Source of the DNA: Liolophura sinensis
Taxonomy: Eukaryota > Mollusca > Polyplacophora > Chitonida > Chitonidae
Reading direction: 5' to 3'
DNA length: 60,000 bases
NCBI RefSeq assembly: GCF_032854445.1
Contig: NC_088302.1
Span: 7,499,338-7,559,337, forward strand
Part shown: positions 37,201 to 43,900 of the stretch, one piece after another
Position numbering within the stretch: position 1 is the first letter of the stretch
Layout: each line of letters opens with the position of its first letter
Notes under the pieces: generated by a model
Told to the model about the DNA's origin: nothing
The model's database searches: none
Seen by the model: only the letters and a program-made list of their open reading frames with translations
Made by a program: the position numbers and the translations under genes

Positions 37201-39531
37201 ATTTACCATTTTCCCGGCTGGGCCATGGGCATCGGCTGGACCCTGGCTTCAATAGCCGTGATGTTTGTTCCTGGGGTCATGGTGTATCGTTTGCTGACTG
37301 CCGAAGGGACACTACTGGAGGTGAGAACGCTGAAAATAGTACTTGCTGTTATGAACCTAGCCGTTTTATGTCCTAGATCGTGTATGCAAAAGCCGTCTCG
37401 TCGAACTCACTAGTTGTTTGGAAGAAAACCCTCATAATGGGGTAGACAGGCGTGATAGTTGTTTAGAAGTGACACCAAACTCCTGATTTTGTAAGAACAC
37501 GCGCTTTTTAAATCACTTATATGCAACAAAAAGCTGTGGACTGGTAACTAACTGTATTGTTATGAGCTTTCTCTGCAATATTGATCCAAGAAAGATAACA
37601 CCACAAGTCTAAGGAGAAAGGTCTACCTTACAGCAGGGCTTGCAAACGGCATTCTCGACGAACCGAAATGCTACTTACTACGTTTCTTGCTATTTATTAA
37701 GACCTCATGGAAACTTTATTAAGACTTCATGGAAACTTTATTAGGACTTCGTGGAAACTTTATTAAGATTTCAAGGAAACGTGTCATTCAAGATTTTGTT
37801 TGCTATCAGGGACCACTTTCACAAAGTTTCGTTAACAGATTTTCCATATCTCTTGTCGTAAATCATGTCGCCTTGTAGCGCAACAAAATAACGAAAAAAA
37901 AGTAACGAGAAGTCGGTCATACGAAGTTTTATGAACTGTAAATAGTTATATCTATTTCAAAATGGGTACTCTCAGACCGCTACCCGTCACATCGTATGTG
38001 AACTACAGAGAATAGCACTTTTGTTTCTCTAATGATACAAATGACATTCTCGGTAAATGGACGCAGTTTGACAATTCCTTGACGTAACCTTACTGTAAAT
38101 AAAACATGTTATATAATCACGAAAACAAGAAGTTGTCGATAAGATTTTGTGTGTTCTTCGGAACTTGGTGTGCATTTTGTGCATTGCATGCGTGGAAGCA
38201 TTCTGACCACTTGTCATTGATTGTACTGTTATCTAAAATGCACAGTATATTAAAGACGGTCCTAGGAATTAGTGTACAAATTGCTGTATTTGGGTTTGAT
38301 AACACATTTATGATTGTGAAATGAAGCTTCACAACTGAAAGTGGACATTTTTTGATCACGAATCCGTTCTGTGAAACACTTTCTGTCGGGCTCCATACAA
38401 TAAATATTTTGTTTAGCTACTATGCTAGTTTAAATGTGGATATCATCCTTTTTGGACTGTGTATACCTTTTTGAAGTGAAAATAGCCTGTTAATGTTTTT
38501 TACAACCAGGGACTTCAAAACCTGAATTAAAACCTGTCTGGTAATTATGATGACATTAAATATCACTGTAATCCTATGTGAGCATTTTAGTGGAACATAT
38601 TTCACGGCCATAGCTTTTCTTTGTCTTATGTTAAATGTGTACACTGTATTATTAGTGAAAGAGAAGACATGGAGAGATGAATATGACATTTCACTCTCAG
38701 CTGATGGTTCAGTTAATCTTTATCGTTTAGACTTCTAACATTTTTTACAGAGGTTGAGAGATCAAACAAAGCCACATTTTAGCGGAGTACAAAGAAGTCG
38801 CGATAAACACTCCCTGGGAGCTTCACTAAATGAGAAGGACTTTCGTGGCGAGACGGATCGACTTGCCGAAGGATGAGGTATCAGTGGAAACCAAATAAGG
38901 GTAGCTCACTCTACACGATACACGGTAGAAGTCGCTCTATCGCTTACCTGCTTTCTGTGCATTCCTGTTATTACCTGGCGTGTTTTGAAGTTCCGTTGTA
39001 CCGTTTTAACAATAAAGACTTAATTGACCATAGACAAAAGAAACCTGGTTGAGAAACGAATTCAAAGAGAACAGACCAAAGTTGTTTTAAGATGTTTCCG
39101 TAGAACAAGAGGGTGGCATTATCTGAGTTATACTAAATTATATCCGGTGTCAGGACGCTGTAGTGCTGATGTATTTCCGGTGTCAGGACGCTGTAGTGCT
39201 GATGTATTTCCGGCGTCAGGACGCCGTAGTGCTGATGCTAAAATGTGTTTTTTATTTTCTGAAGGACCGCCCTCCTTTCCTTATTCAACTAAAGTGTGTT
39301 TTCCAAGAGAATTTGCTGGTACCTGTCATATGACCACAAAATAAATAAAAAAATAAACTCCTGAATTACTAGGCTAACCCTGAAATGGAGGAATGTGTAA
39401 GTATTCTGTTGTTTTTAAACAACCAGGATGTAAGCGTGAAAGACTGGATGGATTTTCTAGAACGTCGATCGTACAACCTCCAGGGCTACAACCTTTTCAA
39501 TTTTCCACTCTTCCAAACGACTGTAGCTTAA
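13121..39531 (+). CDS. SLC6-type Na+/Cl--dependent transporter, copy A (gene-level span)
   Basis: This is a 13-exon gene for a 12-TM plasma-membrane carrier of the SLC6 family, which moves amino acids, GABA, taurine or monoamines with Na+ and Cl-. Family hallmarks are [10 protein letters not shown] in TM1, CGNPWN...C in EL2, NTCTS in TM7 and GIDSQF in TM8. TM1 has Gly at the position that is Asp in monoamine transporters, which favours an amino-acid-like substrate. Summed exons give 578 residues if exon 12 is repaired, a normal family length. As written, a 1-nt deletion in exon 12 gives a stop at 37,184-37,186 and a product of about 521 residues lacking TM12. This could be a sequence error or a young lesion. 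The alternatives are a functional gene or a recent pseudogene. The exact substrate cannot be told. Confidence 0.85.
13290..17186. other. Intron 1 of copy A, 5' part: no gene seen
   Basis: Only short, unconserved open frames occur. A diverged SINE tail may lie near 13,440. There is a poly-T tract near 13,867. Nothing else is supported. Confidence 0.6.
17200..17562 (-). mobile_element. Full-length tRNA-derived SINE with perfect 13-bp TSD
   Basis: Flanking direct repeats TAACTATTGGGAG lie at 17,187-17,199 and 17,563-17,575. On the minus strand it starts with a tRNA-like head: box A-like TAGCACAGTTGGTAGAG and box B-like GGATCAATCC, inside an almost complete tRNA fold. A long unrelated body follows, then an ACTC-type tail. 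Such structure implies Pol III transcription and LINE-supplied mobilisation. Confidence 0.9.
17576..18597. other. Intron 1 of copy A: no gene seen
   Basis: Only short unconserved frames occur, plus a CA dinucleotide run near 17,727. Confidence 0.5.
18598..18856 (-). mobile_element. Full-length tRNA-derived SINE of the second family
   Basis: The minus strand begins GCCTCCGTGGCTCAGTTGG, a box A-like segment with GTTAGCGCGC, and has box B-like GAGTTCAAGTCC about 60 nt in. A conserved central body follows (CGTACGTGGGAAGGTCTGC, CCACCATAATGCTGGCCGC), then a tail with AATAAAT. Shorter fragments of this family recur at least a dozen times in the window. Confidence 0.85.
18900..19685 (+). repeat. 45-bp minisatellite, about 17 units
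   Basis: Units read GAGGGCTGACTAACATAA, then CTCTAGCTCAGAGCTCTTAG. Because 45 is a multiple of three, frames stay open across several units, giving spurious short ORFs such as that at 19,399-19,599. Confidence 0.85.
19815..20450 (-). pseudogene. DIRS-like tyrosine recombinase remnant
   Basis: It contains [11 protein letters not shown], matching the DIRS recombinase segment around the first catalytic Arg, followed by a segment with [13 protein letters not shown]. Near the end is [17 protein letters not shown], which carries the catalytic Tyr region. The frame stops at 19,815-19,817 (TAG). The middle is broken by stops, so it is inactive. Confidence 0.75.
20711..21752 (-). pseudogene. DIRS-like reverse transcriptase/RNase H remnant
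   Basis: [20 protein letters not shown] (near 21,600) is the DIRS-type RT motif around the first catalytic Asp. Then [17 protein letters not shown] (near 21,300) matches the RT C-terminal segment, [20 protein letters not shown] the following connection, and [15 protein letters not shown] (near 20,930) the RNase H part. At least three frame changes separate them. Confidence 0.75.
22892..22915 (+). repeat. Poly-A tract
   Basis: A run of 16 A, one G, then six A. It could be a retroposon tail, but I could not assign a body. The surrounding 21.75-23.5 kb shows no recognisable gene. Confidence 0.6.
23560..23990 (-). repeat. Dispersed repeat, copy 1
   Basis: It matches 32,305-32,725 in the same orientation. 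Shared blocks include CCATAAGCGACAATGTTAACG, the CAGCCTGTGAGAAAG segment and ACATTTCTCCCGAAAAACGG versus ACATTCCTCCCGAAAAACGG. On the minus strand a TTTCTCACAG|GCTGG site resembles a splice acceptor. Its nature is unknown. It could be a non-autonomous transposon. Confidence 0.65.
24334..25059 (-). pseudogene. DIRS-like gag remnant
   Basis: The upstream part has [12 protein letters not shown] and [19 protein letters not shown], typical of DIRS-type gag proteins. The downstream part has a Cys/His-rich segment, [19 protein letters not shown], like their C-terminal zinc-binding region. The two parts are in different frames. Confidence 0.65.
25670..25992 (+). mobile_element. Possible non-autonomous DNA element with terminal inverted repeats
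   Basis: The ends TATGAAAGCTGATTGTGGCC and GGTTGCGTTGATTCACG...ACCGGCTTCCATA are imperfect inverted repeats of about 35 bp. Related end sequences occur at 7,730, 31,255 and 58,031. Inside are a perfect 15-bp hairpin (25,713-25,727 with 25,746-25,760) and a SINE fragment at 25,755-25,930. Confidence 0.35.
26755..26845 (+). mobile_element. SINE 3' fragment at the inner edge of the right arm
   Basis: CTCCCACCATAATGCTGGCC, a GCCGTCGTATAAGTGAAATA segment and an AATCAAGTAAATGAATAA tail match the second SINE family. No gene is seen in 25,993-26,754. Confidence 0.65.
27807..27938 (+). CDS. Copy A exon 2: TM2
   Basis: This 132-nt, phase 1-1 exon has a TTTTCAG acceptor and a GTAGCT donor. It encodes [20 protein letters not shown] then [20 protein letters not shown]. 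The IP-x-x-FLE segment and GQF are SLC6 signatures. Copy B has a stop at the Trp retained here. Confidence 0.9.
29113..29383 (+). CDS. Copy A exon 3: TM3 and extracellular loop 2
   Basis: This is a 271-nt exon with a TTTGCAG acceptor and a GTAAGT donor. TM3 ([20 protein letters not shown], then WVLYYLFSS) is followed by [14 protein letters not shown], the EL2 cysteine pair expected to form a disulphide. Four N-glycosylation sequons follow: NST, NAT, NWT and NVS. Confidence 0.92.
29697..29911 (+). mobile_element. SINE in copy A intron 3
   Basis: It has a partial tRNA-like head (GTTAGCACGCCAGCG), the CTCTCCGGCCGTACATGGGA body, CCACCATAACGCTGGCCGCC and an AGATAAATAAATAA tail. The paralogous site in B keeps only 9,303-9,410. 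Confidence 0.7.
30002..30134 (+). CDS. Copy A exon 4: TM4
   Basis: This 133-nt exon has a GTCCAG acceptor and a GTGAGG donor. It encodes [20 protein letters not shown] then [20 protein letters not shown]. The ending KGIKLSGK is the usual IL2 start in this family. Confidence 0.9.
30170..30375 (+). repeat. 46-bp minisatellite, short allele
   Basis: Two to three units (GATAGTGTGAAGCAATGGCA then CGATACTGCACTG(C/T)GGGCAA) lie just downstream of exon 4. They are the inverted counterpart of the seven-unit array at 8,640-8,960. Confidence 0.75.
30525..30764 (+). repeat. Tandem repeat containing decoy exon-5 acceptors (copy A)
   Basis: Four to five units of about 55 bp carry CATTGTATTTTGACAGATAA or close variants. 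The last unit ends at the real acceptor TTTTGACAG|ATAAG at 30,765. Each upstream unit thus carries a matching AG and exon-5-like first bases. Confidence 0.75.
30765..30899 (+). CDS. Copy A exon 5: TM5 and start of EL3
   Basis: This is a 135-nt, phase 0-0 exon. The start was chosen at the ACAG before ATAAGTTATG because copy C begins at the same residue and the next acceptor-like site would give a stop. It encodes [20 protein letters not shown] then [20 protein letters not shown]. The donor is GTATGT. Confidence 0.9.
31400..31604 (+). mobile_element. SINE directly upstream of exon 6
   Basis: It has a box B-like GGTTCAAGTTC, GCAGATGGTCGTGGGTTTCT, CCACCATAATGCTGGCCGCC and an (ATAA)n tail ending near 31,603. 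The tail stops about 17 bp before the exon 6 acceptor, so the SINE supplies most of the sequence where a branch point would lie. Confidence 0.75.
31621..31724 (+). CDS. Copy A exon 6: TM6
   Basis: This 104-nt exon has a TTTACAG acceptor and a GTAAGT donor. It encodes [20 protein letters not shown] then [15 protein letters not shown]. It keeps the SxGxG spacing of the unwound TM6. It differs from the common SLC6 pattern by His and Cys where small/aliphatic and Tyr residues are usual (ASC instead of ASY). Copies B and C share the Cys. Confidence 0.9.
32305..32725 (-). repeat. Dispersed repeat, copy 2 (intron 6 of copy A)
   Basis: Same family and orientation as 23,560-23,990. The region 31,800-32,300 of this intron shows no gene. 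Confidence 0.65.
32866..32990 (+). CDS. Copy A exon 7: TM7
   Basis: This 125-nt exon has a CATAG acceptor and a GTAAGA donor. It encodes [20 protein letters not shown] then [20 protein letters not shown]. The Asn and final Ser of NTCTS match residues that coordinate Na+ and Cl- in SLC6 carriers. This exon is missing from copies B and C. Confidence 0.92.
33312..33424 (+). CDS. Copy A exon 8: EL4 and TM8 start
   Basis: This 113-nt exon has a TTCCAG acceptor and a GTGACC donor. It encodes [20 protein letters not shown] then [30 protein letters not shown] and the Asp-Ser of TM8 (Na2 site) are family hallmarks. By eye it differs from copy C at about 8 of 113 positions. Confidence 0.92.
33425..34304. 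other. Intron 8 of copy A
   Basis: A CAAAG pentanucleotide run lies near 33,507-33,532. A strongly diverged SINE-like stretch lies at about 33,860-34,050. No coding feature is seen. Confidence 0.5.
34305..34442 (+). CDS. Copy A exon 9: TM8 end, IL4 and TM9
   Basis: This 138-nt, phase 0-0 exon has a CTTCAG acceptor and a GTACGG donor. It encodes [20 protein letters not shown], the basic RSPRKE loop and TM9 [20 protein letters not shown]. Confidence 0.9.
34479..34631 (+). mobile_element. SINE fragment in copy A intron 9
   Basis: The CGACCAGCAACCTGCGGATG segment, TTGCTGGCCGCCATGG and an AATCAAATAAAATAAAT tail match the second SINE family. The head is missing. Confidence 0.65.
35035..35134 (+). 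CDS. Copy A exon 10: TM10
   Basis: This 100-nt exon has a TTCAAG acceptor and a GTGAGA donor. It encodes [20 protein letters not shown] then [16 protein letters not shown](I/M)YV and the YVYG end are typical of TM10. Partial copies of its 3' end follow in the intron. Confidence 0.9.
35135..35335 (+). repeat. Two partial exon-10/donor copies in intron 10 (copy A)
   Basis: After the true donor, ATTTCCTATGTCTACGGTGA recurs near 35,187. A longer copy at about 35,265-35,325 starts after CATGACAG and ends TCTGTCTACG|GTGAGA. The longer copy has an AG immediately before exon-like sequence and a donor after it, so it could be recognised as a cryptic exon of about 56 nt. Confidence 0.8.
35664..35764 (+). 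CDS. Copy A exon 11: IL5 and TM11
   Basis: This 101-nt exon has a TTACAG acceptor and a GTAAGA donor. It encodes [20 protein letters not shown] then [13 protein letters not shown]. The frame from exon 10 completes a Gly codon. Confidence 0.9.
37142..37320 (+). pseudogene. Copy A exon 12: TM12, 1-nt deletion and premature stop
   Basis: It is 179 nt where B and C have 180. After [14 protein letters not shown] the next codon is TAA (37,184-37,186), because one base of the TAT-AAT pair in the other copies is missing. Beyond the break the other frame still encodes [20 protein letters not shown]. The acceptor GGCTCAG and donor GTGAGA are intact. The loss of the C-terminal TM12 would be expected to impair folding. 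A sequencing or assembly error must be excluded. Confidence 0.85.
39140..39240 (+). repeat. 33-bp triplication
   Basis: Three units of GTGTCAGGACGCTGTAGTGC plus TGATGTATTTCCG are present. The left arm has one unit near 765-785. Confidence 0.75.
39427..39531 (+). CDS. Copy A candidate terminal exon
   Basis: The acceptor AACAACCAG follows a T-rich tract. Phase 0 reading gives [20 protein letters not shown] and ends with TAA at 39,529-39,531, for 34 residues. In B the codon after WMDFL is TAA, so A appears to have lost an ancestral stop and gained 23 residues. It is only reached if exon 12 is in frame. No other C-terminal exon was found. Confidence 0.4.
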   Translation, partial: DVSVKDWMDFLERRSYNLQGYNLFNFPLFQTTVA

Positions 39532-39679
39532 CTTGTTTAACCACAACGACATCTGCTGACAGAATCTTTATATGGAGGCATTTTCAACTATGGTAATCCA
39601 CAGATTAAAAGGAATCTTGACCATTAAGTGTCAGTGATGTCTAAAAGAAAGCACGTTTCTGTGAGGTTCATATTATGAT

Positions 39680-40840
39680 AGTGTCTCCATGCAGAAAATC
39701 GACATATACTCACATATTTATAGTGCTGCATCACTAAAACGCCATGCAAAAGAAAGTCCACGACACCTACACCTTGGTCTAACCACTAATGCTCAACCAC
39801 TCGAAAACTGAAATATTTGTGCATGTCATATCGGCCACTTACCCACAACAAGAATGTTTGTAGCAGTCAAAATTGGCTCGTTGAAAATATTTGTACAACG
39901 AGCCAATATAACTTTGAATCAAATCAGTGTGCGTATTAAAGAGTTTTGTCAGCACAGTTTCGACTAAGCAAGGAGCGAAAAAACAGGCAATAGTTGTACC
40001 AATTAAAGCATTTTATAGTCAGTGATCGTCATAACGAAATTCAAAAAATATGAAATAAACATTTAAGTAACAGCTACAATATTTATATTTGAAAACTGGC
40101 AGAGTAACAGGTCCTGATGTCTTCCAAACTGGCGGACACAACGAGGATCTCTCCGCGGATGGAGGCATGAATGGATGTGATATGTTATTCTCCTGAATAA
40201 AACTGGAAGTCAAATTTTAACTGTGGCGAATGTCTTCAAAAGGTAAAAACAAGGTAAGCGGAATGTATCATGTGCTTGTTAATACGATGAAGAAATTAAG
40301 TGTTATTCAACCAAAATCATTATGTTATTCTCGTTTTAATATTACCTTCGGCACAGGAGGTTATCTTTTGCAGGTGTTTATTTGTCTGTCTTTGTCTGAT
40401 GTATGGTATTTGCTTGACGGTAGCGATGCTGGAAATTTTTAAACGATTCCTCCCCCATGGTGAAATGTTTCTTAACAGAAAATGTTATGCGTGGATTTGG
40501 GTGATTTTGACAGCACGATGCACATACATACCAGTGTAGTGAGTAAATATACGCGGTAGATACAACTGTAAATCACAGTCAAATACCAAGGTATAGAATT
40601 AAGACAGTTGGAGCCAATACTGTTTCAGTAGTGTTAGTTAATAATGTAAGACAATAATATTTTTTACAATGATTTCCCCACGTAAGCAGAACACCATGAT
40701 TAACTAAGCACTTAATTTTATAAATCAAAATGAAATAAGATTCCAGCAGATGAATACAGTTAATGCCAATCTTAAGATCGGCCTTCTCTTACATTAAATT
40801 TTTCCTTGTTTGTTAGCTAGCACCTGTAATCACTTGCATT
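39680..40840. other. Intergenic region between convergent copies A and C: no gene seen
   Basis: It lies outside the inverted duplication. Short open frames at 40,230-40,540 have no recognisable motif. Polyadenylation signals cannot be assigned with confidence. Confidence 0.5.
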
Positions 40841-40924
40841 TTATTCCGAACTAAGCCTCTGGTATGTGAGACCTCCATTGAACGTTATGTCTGGAAGTAA
40901 CTCTGGAGGTTTGATGGTTATAAT
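40841..40924 (-). CDS. Copy C candidate terminal exon
   Basis: The acceptor CGCTCAG is followed in phase 0 by 27 codons ([20 protein letters not shown]...) and TAA. The PPELLP stretch aligns with sequence of the A/B terminal region read in a different frame, so the homology is real but the frame is uncertain. Confidence 0.3.
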   Translation of the reverse strand: MITIKPPELLPDITFNGGLTYQRLSSE

Positions 40925-43900
40925 CTGAGCGCACGTTTAACGGAATAACAAATGAAAAACACATCCAGGATTTGAATGTAAGATAAACAAATAATTTCCA
41001 CATCAAGGTCCACTCACGAACTTTCCACACACTAAATTCCACACCGCACCACTCTGGTATTTCGTCGTTTCATAGCGAGTGGTCTCCCTTTATTCAGCCC
41101 GTCATTCACATTACTCCATCAGAGCAGAAAGCTCTGCAGGATTCTTTTCCACGTCTTTTTCGCTCGGTGAATCCCTAGACAGCCTTTATCACGGTTTCTC
41201 TCCACTGTGTTAAAACAGGGTTTGCTTGAGATCTCAGCCTCTACAAGAATAATGGGTCAGTAGCATATATACTGAATACTAACTATGAAGGCAAAAGTAA
41301 GAGGTAATAAATACACACATTACGCCACAGCTGTCGGTGGCAGTCTAAGCCGCTGTTTTGTTTCTGAATAAACAATAATATCAAACTCTTGGCTTCCCGC
41401 TGCGGACAAATAAAACGTCTGGAGGTTTGTCAGGCACCTGAAGAAGCTCGATGGTTCCCCACGAGAATAGTCGCAACTTCTGGACATCAATCATCCTCTC
41501 CACCGCTCAGAATTAAGTGAATACACGTGACTACAAATACGGTTTCGCCAGGGAGTTGACATCCACGAACATCTCTAAACCTAGTCAAATTACACAGAAG
41601 ACTATATTCCTTATCCGCATGATATGACTTGTTGGATTTCAGTTATAACGAGACCCAGGTGCTTGCCGGGTACCAACATAATTTCATAACTGGAGATTCT
41701 CAGACAAAATGTTCTCGAGAATAGATAGCAGTTAAATCTCAATAAGTTTTCCGTTCATTCATTCTTATCGAATACATATTGTTTTTTTTCTATGGTGAGC
41801 CAACTCCTTTATCCGCATAGCAAAGCCGTTAAAGCTACTTCTTGATGTAATCAGACGACATGGAATACATGATAACAAAATTCTGGAAGAAGGACAAATC
41901 TTTTCTTCCTGTGTGAATTAATGTGTAATAGGATCACTAATCATCACTGTACAGTAGGTACAATGTTTGTCACAGTGATTCAACATGTTCGACTGCAGCA
42001 GTTTAGACACTGTACTCGTGTTCTTACCTCCAGTAGTGTCCCTTTAGCAGTCAGCACACGATACACCATGACTCCAGGAATACAGACGATAGCTAGTGAA
42101 GCTAGGGTCCAACCGATGCCTATGGCCCAGCCCGGAAAGTGGTATCTCAGGAACTTACGGTTATAGGTTTGTTCTGGGTACAACACTATATCCATGATGA
42201 ACAGAAACTGAGCGAGACAAAACACGGAGATTTATGGTTAAATTACATCGTAAAACGCTATTGTTAAAACGAGGACTTTTCCAATATAGCCCTGGTACAT
42301 TACCGAACGGCCGTACTTGTGGTTCCTCAAGACTCTACCAGGTTTCCTAAGAATCATAATGCTGGCCGCAGGCGTATAAGTCAAATCAAATAAATAAATA
42401 CACTGCCAAAATAATTTAAATGCTCAACTGAAGTAAAAAGTATGGAATTGACCCATAAGTCTACGAGGCAGCATTAGTAATTGATGCGTTCTAAGATAAT
42501 AATCTGATATATTTAGAAATTTCTTTTCTTACCCCAGCGAAAAGAGGGGTAATCACAGCCCAGCAGACCTTAAAGTAAGGAATAAGTCGAAAGCCCAACA
42601 TATACTCCAGGTTACGCTGTAATCGATTTATACCTGTAACCAAATCAATACAACCAAACTCACAAAGGTACAGACACATCATTTGTTTTGGTTGAATTTA
42701 ACTTCTTGTATCTGTGACCAAATCCCAAATCAATGAAGGAAAAATACTATTTCATTCAATTACATAACTGCAGAAAATCTGTTAACTTGTCTTGCCCTGA
42801 AGTACAAGCAAAAAGATCGGGAATAGCGCGATCACTGGTTATTTCTGTTATTGTTGTCTACGTTCCAATATTTTTATAATTTACTCATAGATACTGTTTA
42901 GTTAGGCCCAATTTATAAGCAATAATTGAAAAATAAATATCATCACGATATTCAGTCATGATATATGAGAGTGGGACCATTACGAAGAATAGAAGATGTG
43001 TCCTCACCGCAGACATAGGAGATTACCAAACAATCCAGTACCAGTTAATCCGACATGATGTGTGACAGAGACTGTTACTAAAGATAGAAGTTGTGTCCTC
43101 ACCGTAGACATAGGAGATAACCAAACAATCCAGTACCAGTTAATCCGACATGATGTGTGACAGAGAGACTGTTAGTAAGTGTAGAAGTTGTGTCCTCGCC
43201 GCAGACATAGGAGATAACCAAACAATCCAGTACCAGATAATCCGACATGATGTGTGACAGAGACTGTTACTAAATACAGAAGTTGTGTCCTCACCGTAGA
43301 CATACAACGTAGGTAATAACCAAACAATCCAGTACCAGATAATCTGACATGATGTGTGACAGAGACTGTTACTAAGTATAGAAGTTGTGTCCTCACCGTA
43401 GACATAGGAGATAACCAAACAATCCAGTACCAGGTAATCCGATATGATGTGTGACAGAGAGATTGTTACTAAGTATAGAAGTTGTGTCCTCGCCGCAGAC
43501 ATAGGAGATAACCAAACAATCTAGTATCAGATAATCCGACATGATGTGTGACAGACAGACTGTTACTAAAGATAGAAGTTGTGTCCTTATTGTAGACATA
43601 GGAGATAACCAAACAATCCAGTACCAGTTAATCCGACATGATGTGTGGCAGAGAGATTGTTACTAAAGATAGAAGTTGTGTCCTCACCGTAGACATAGGT
43701 GATAACCAAACAATCCAGTACCAGATAATCCGACATGATGTGTGACAGAGACTGTTACTAAAGATAGAAGTTGTGTCCTCACCGTAGACATAGGTGATAA
43801 CCAAACAATCCAGTACCAGTTAATCCGACATGATGTGTGACAGACAGACTGTTACTAAGTATAGAAGTTGTGTCCTCGCCGCAGACACAGGAGATAACCA

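Larger units (their letters stand above)
26695..39676. repeat. Right arm of a large inverted duplication (copy A arm)
   Basis: This is the inverted partner of 1-11,645. Similarity starts near 26,700, where it matches the reverse of about 11,640, and is lost just after 39,676, which pairs with the first base of the window. It carries exons 2 to the end of transporter copy A. It is longer than the left arm mainly because it retains exons 7-9 and their introns (31.8-34.5 kb). Confidence 0.9.
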
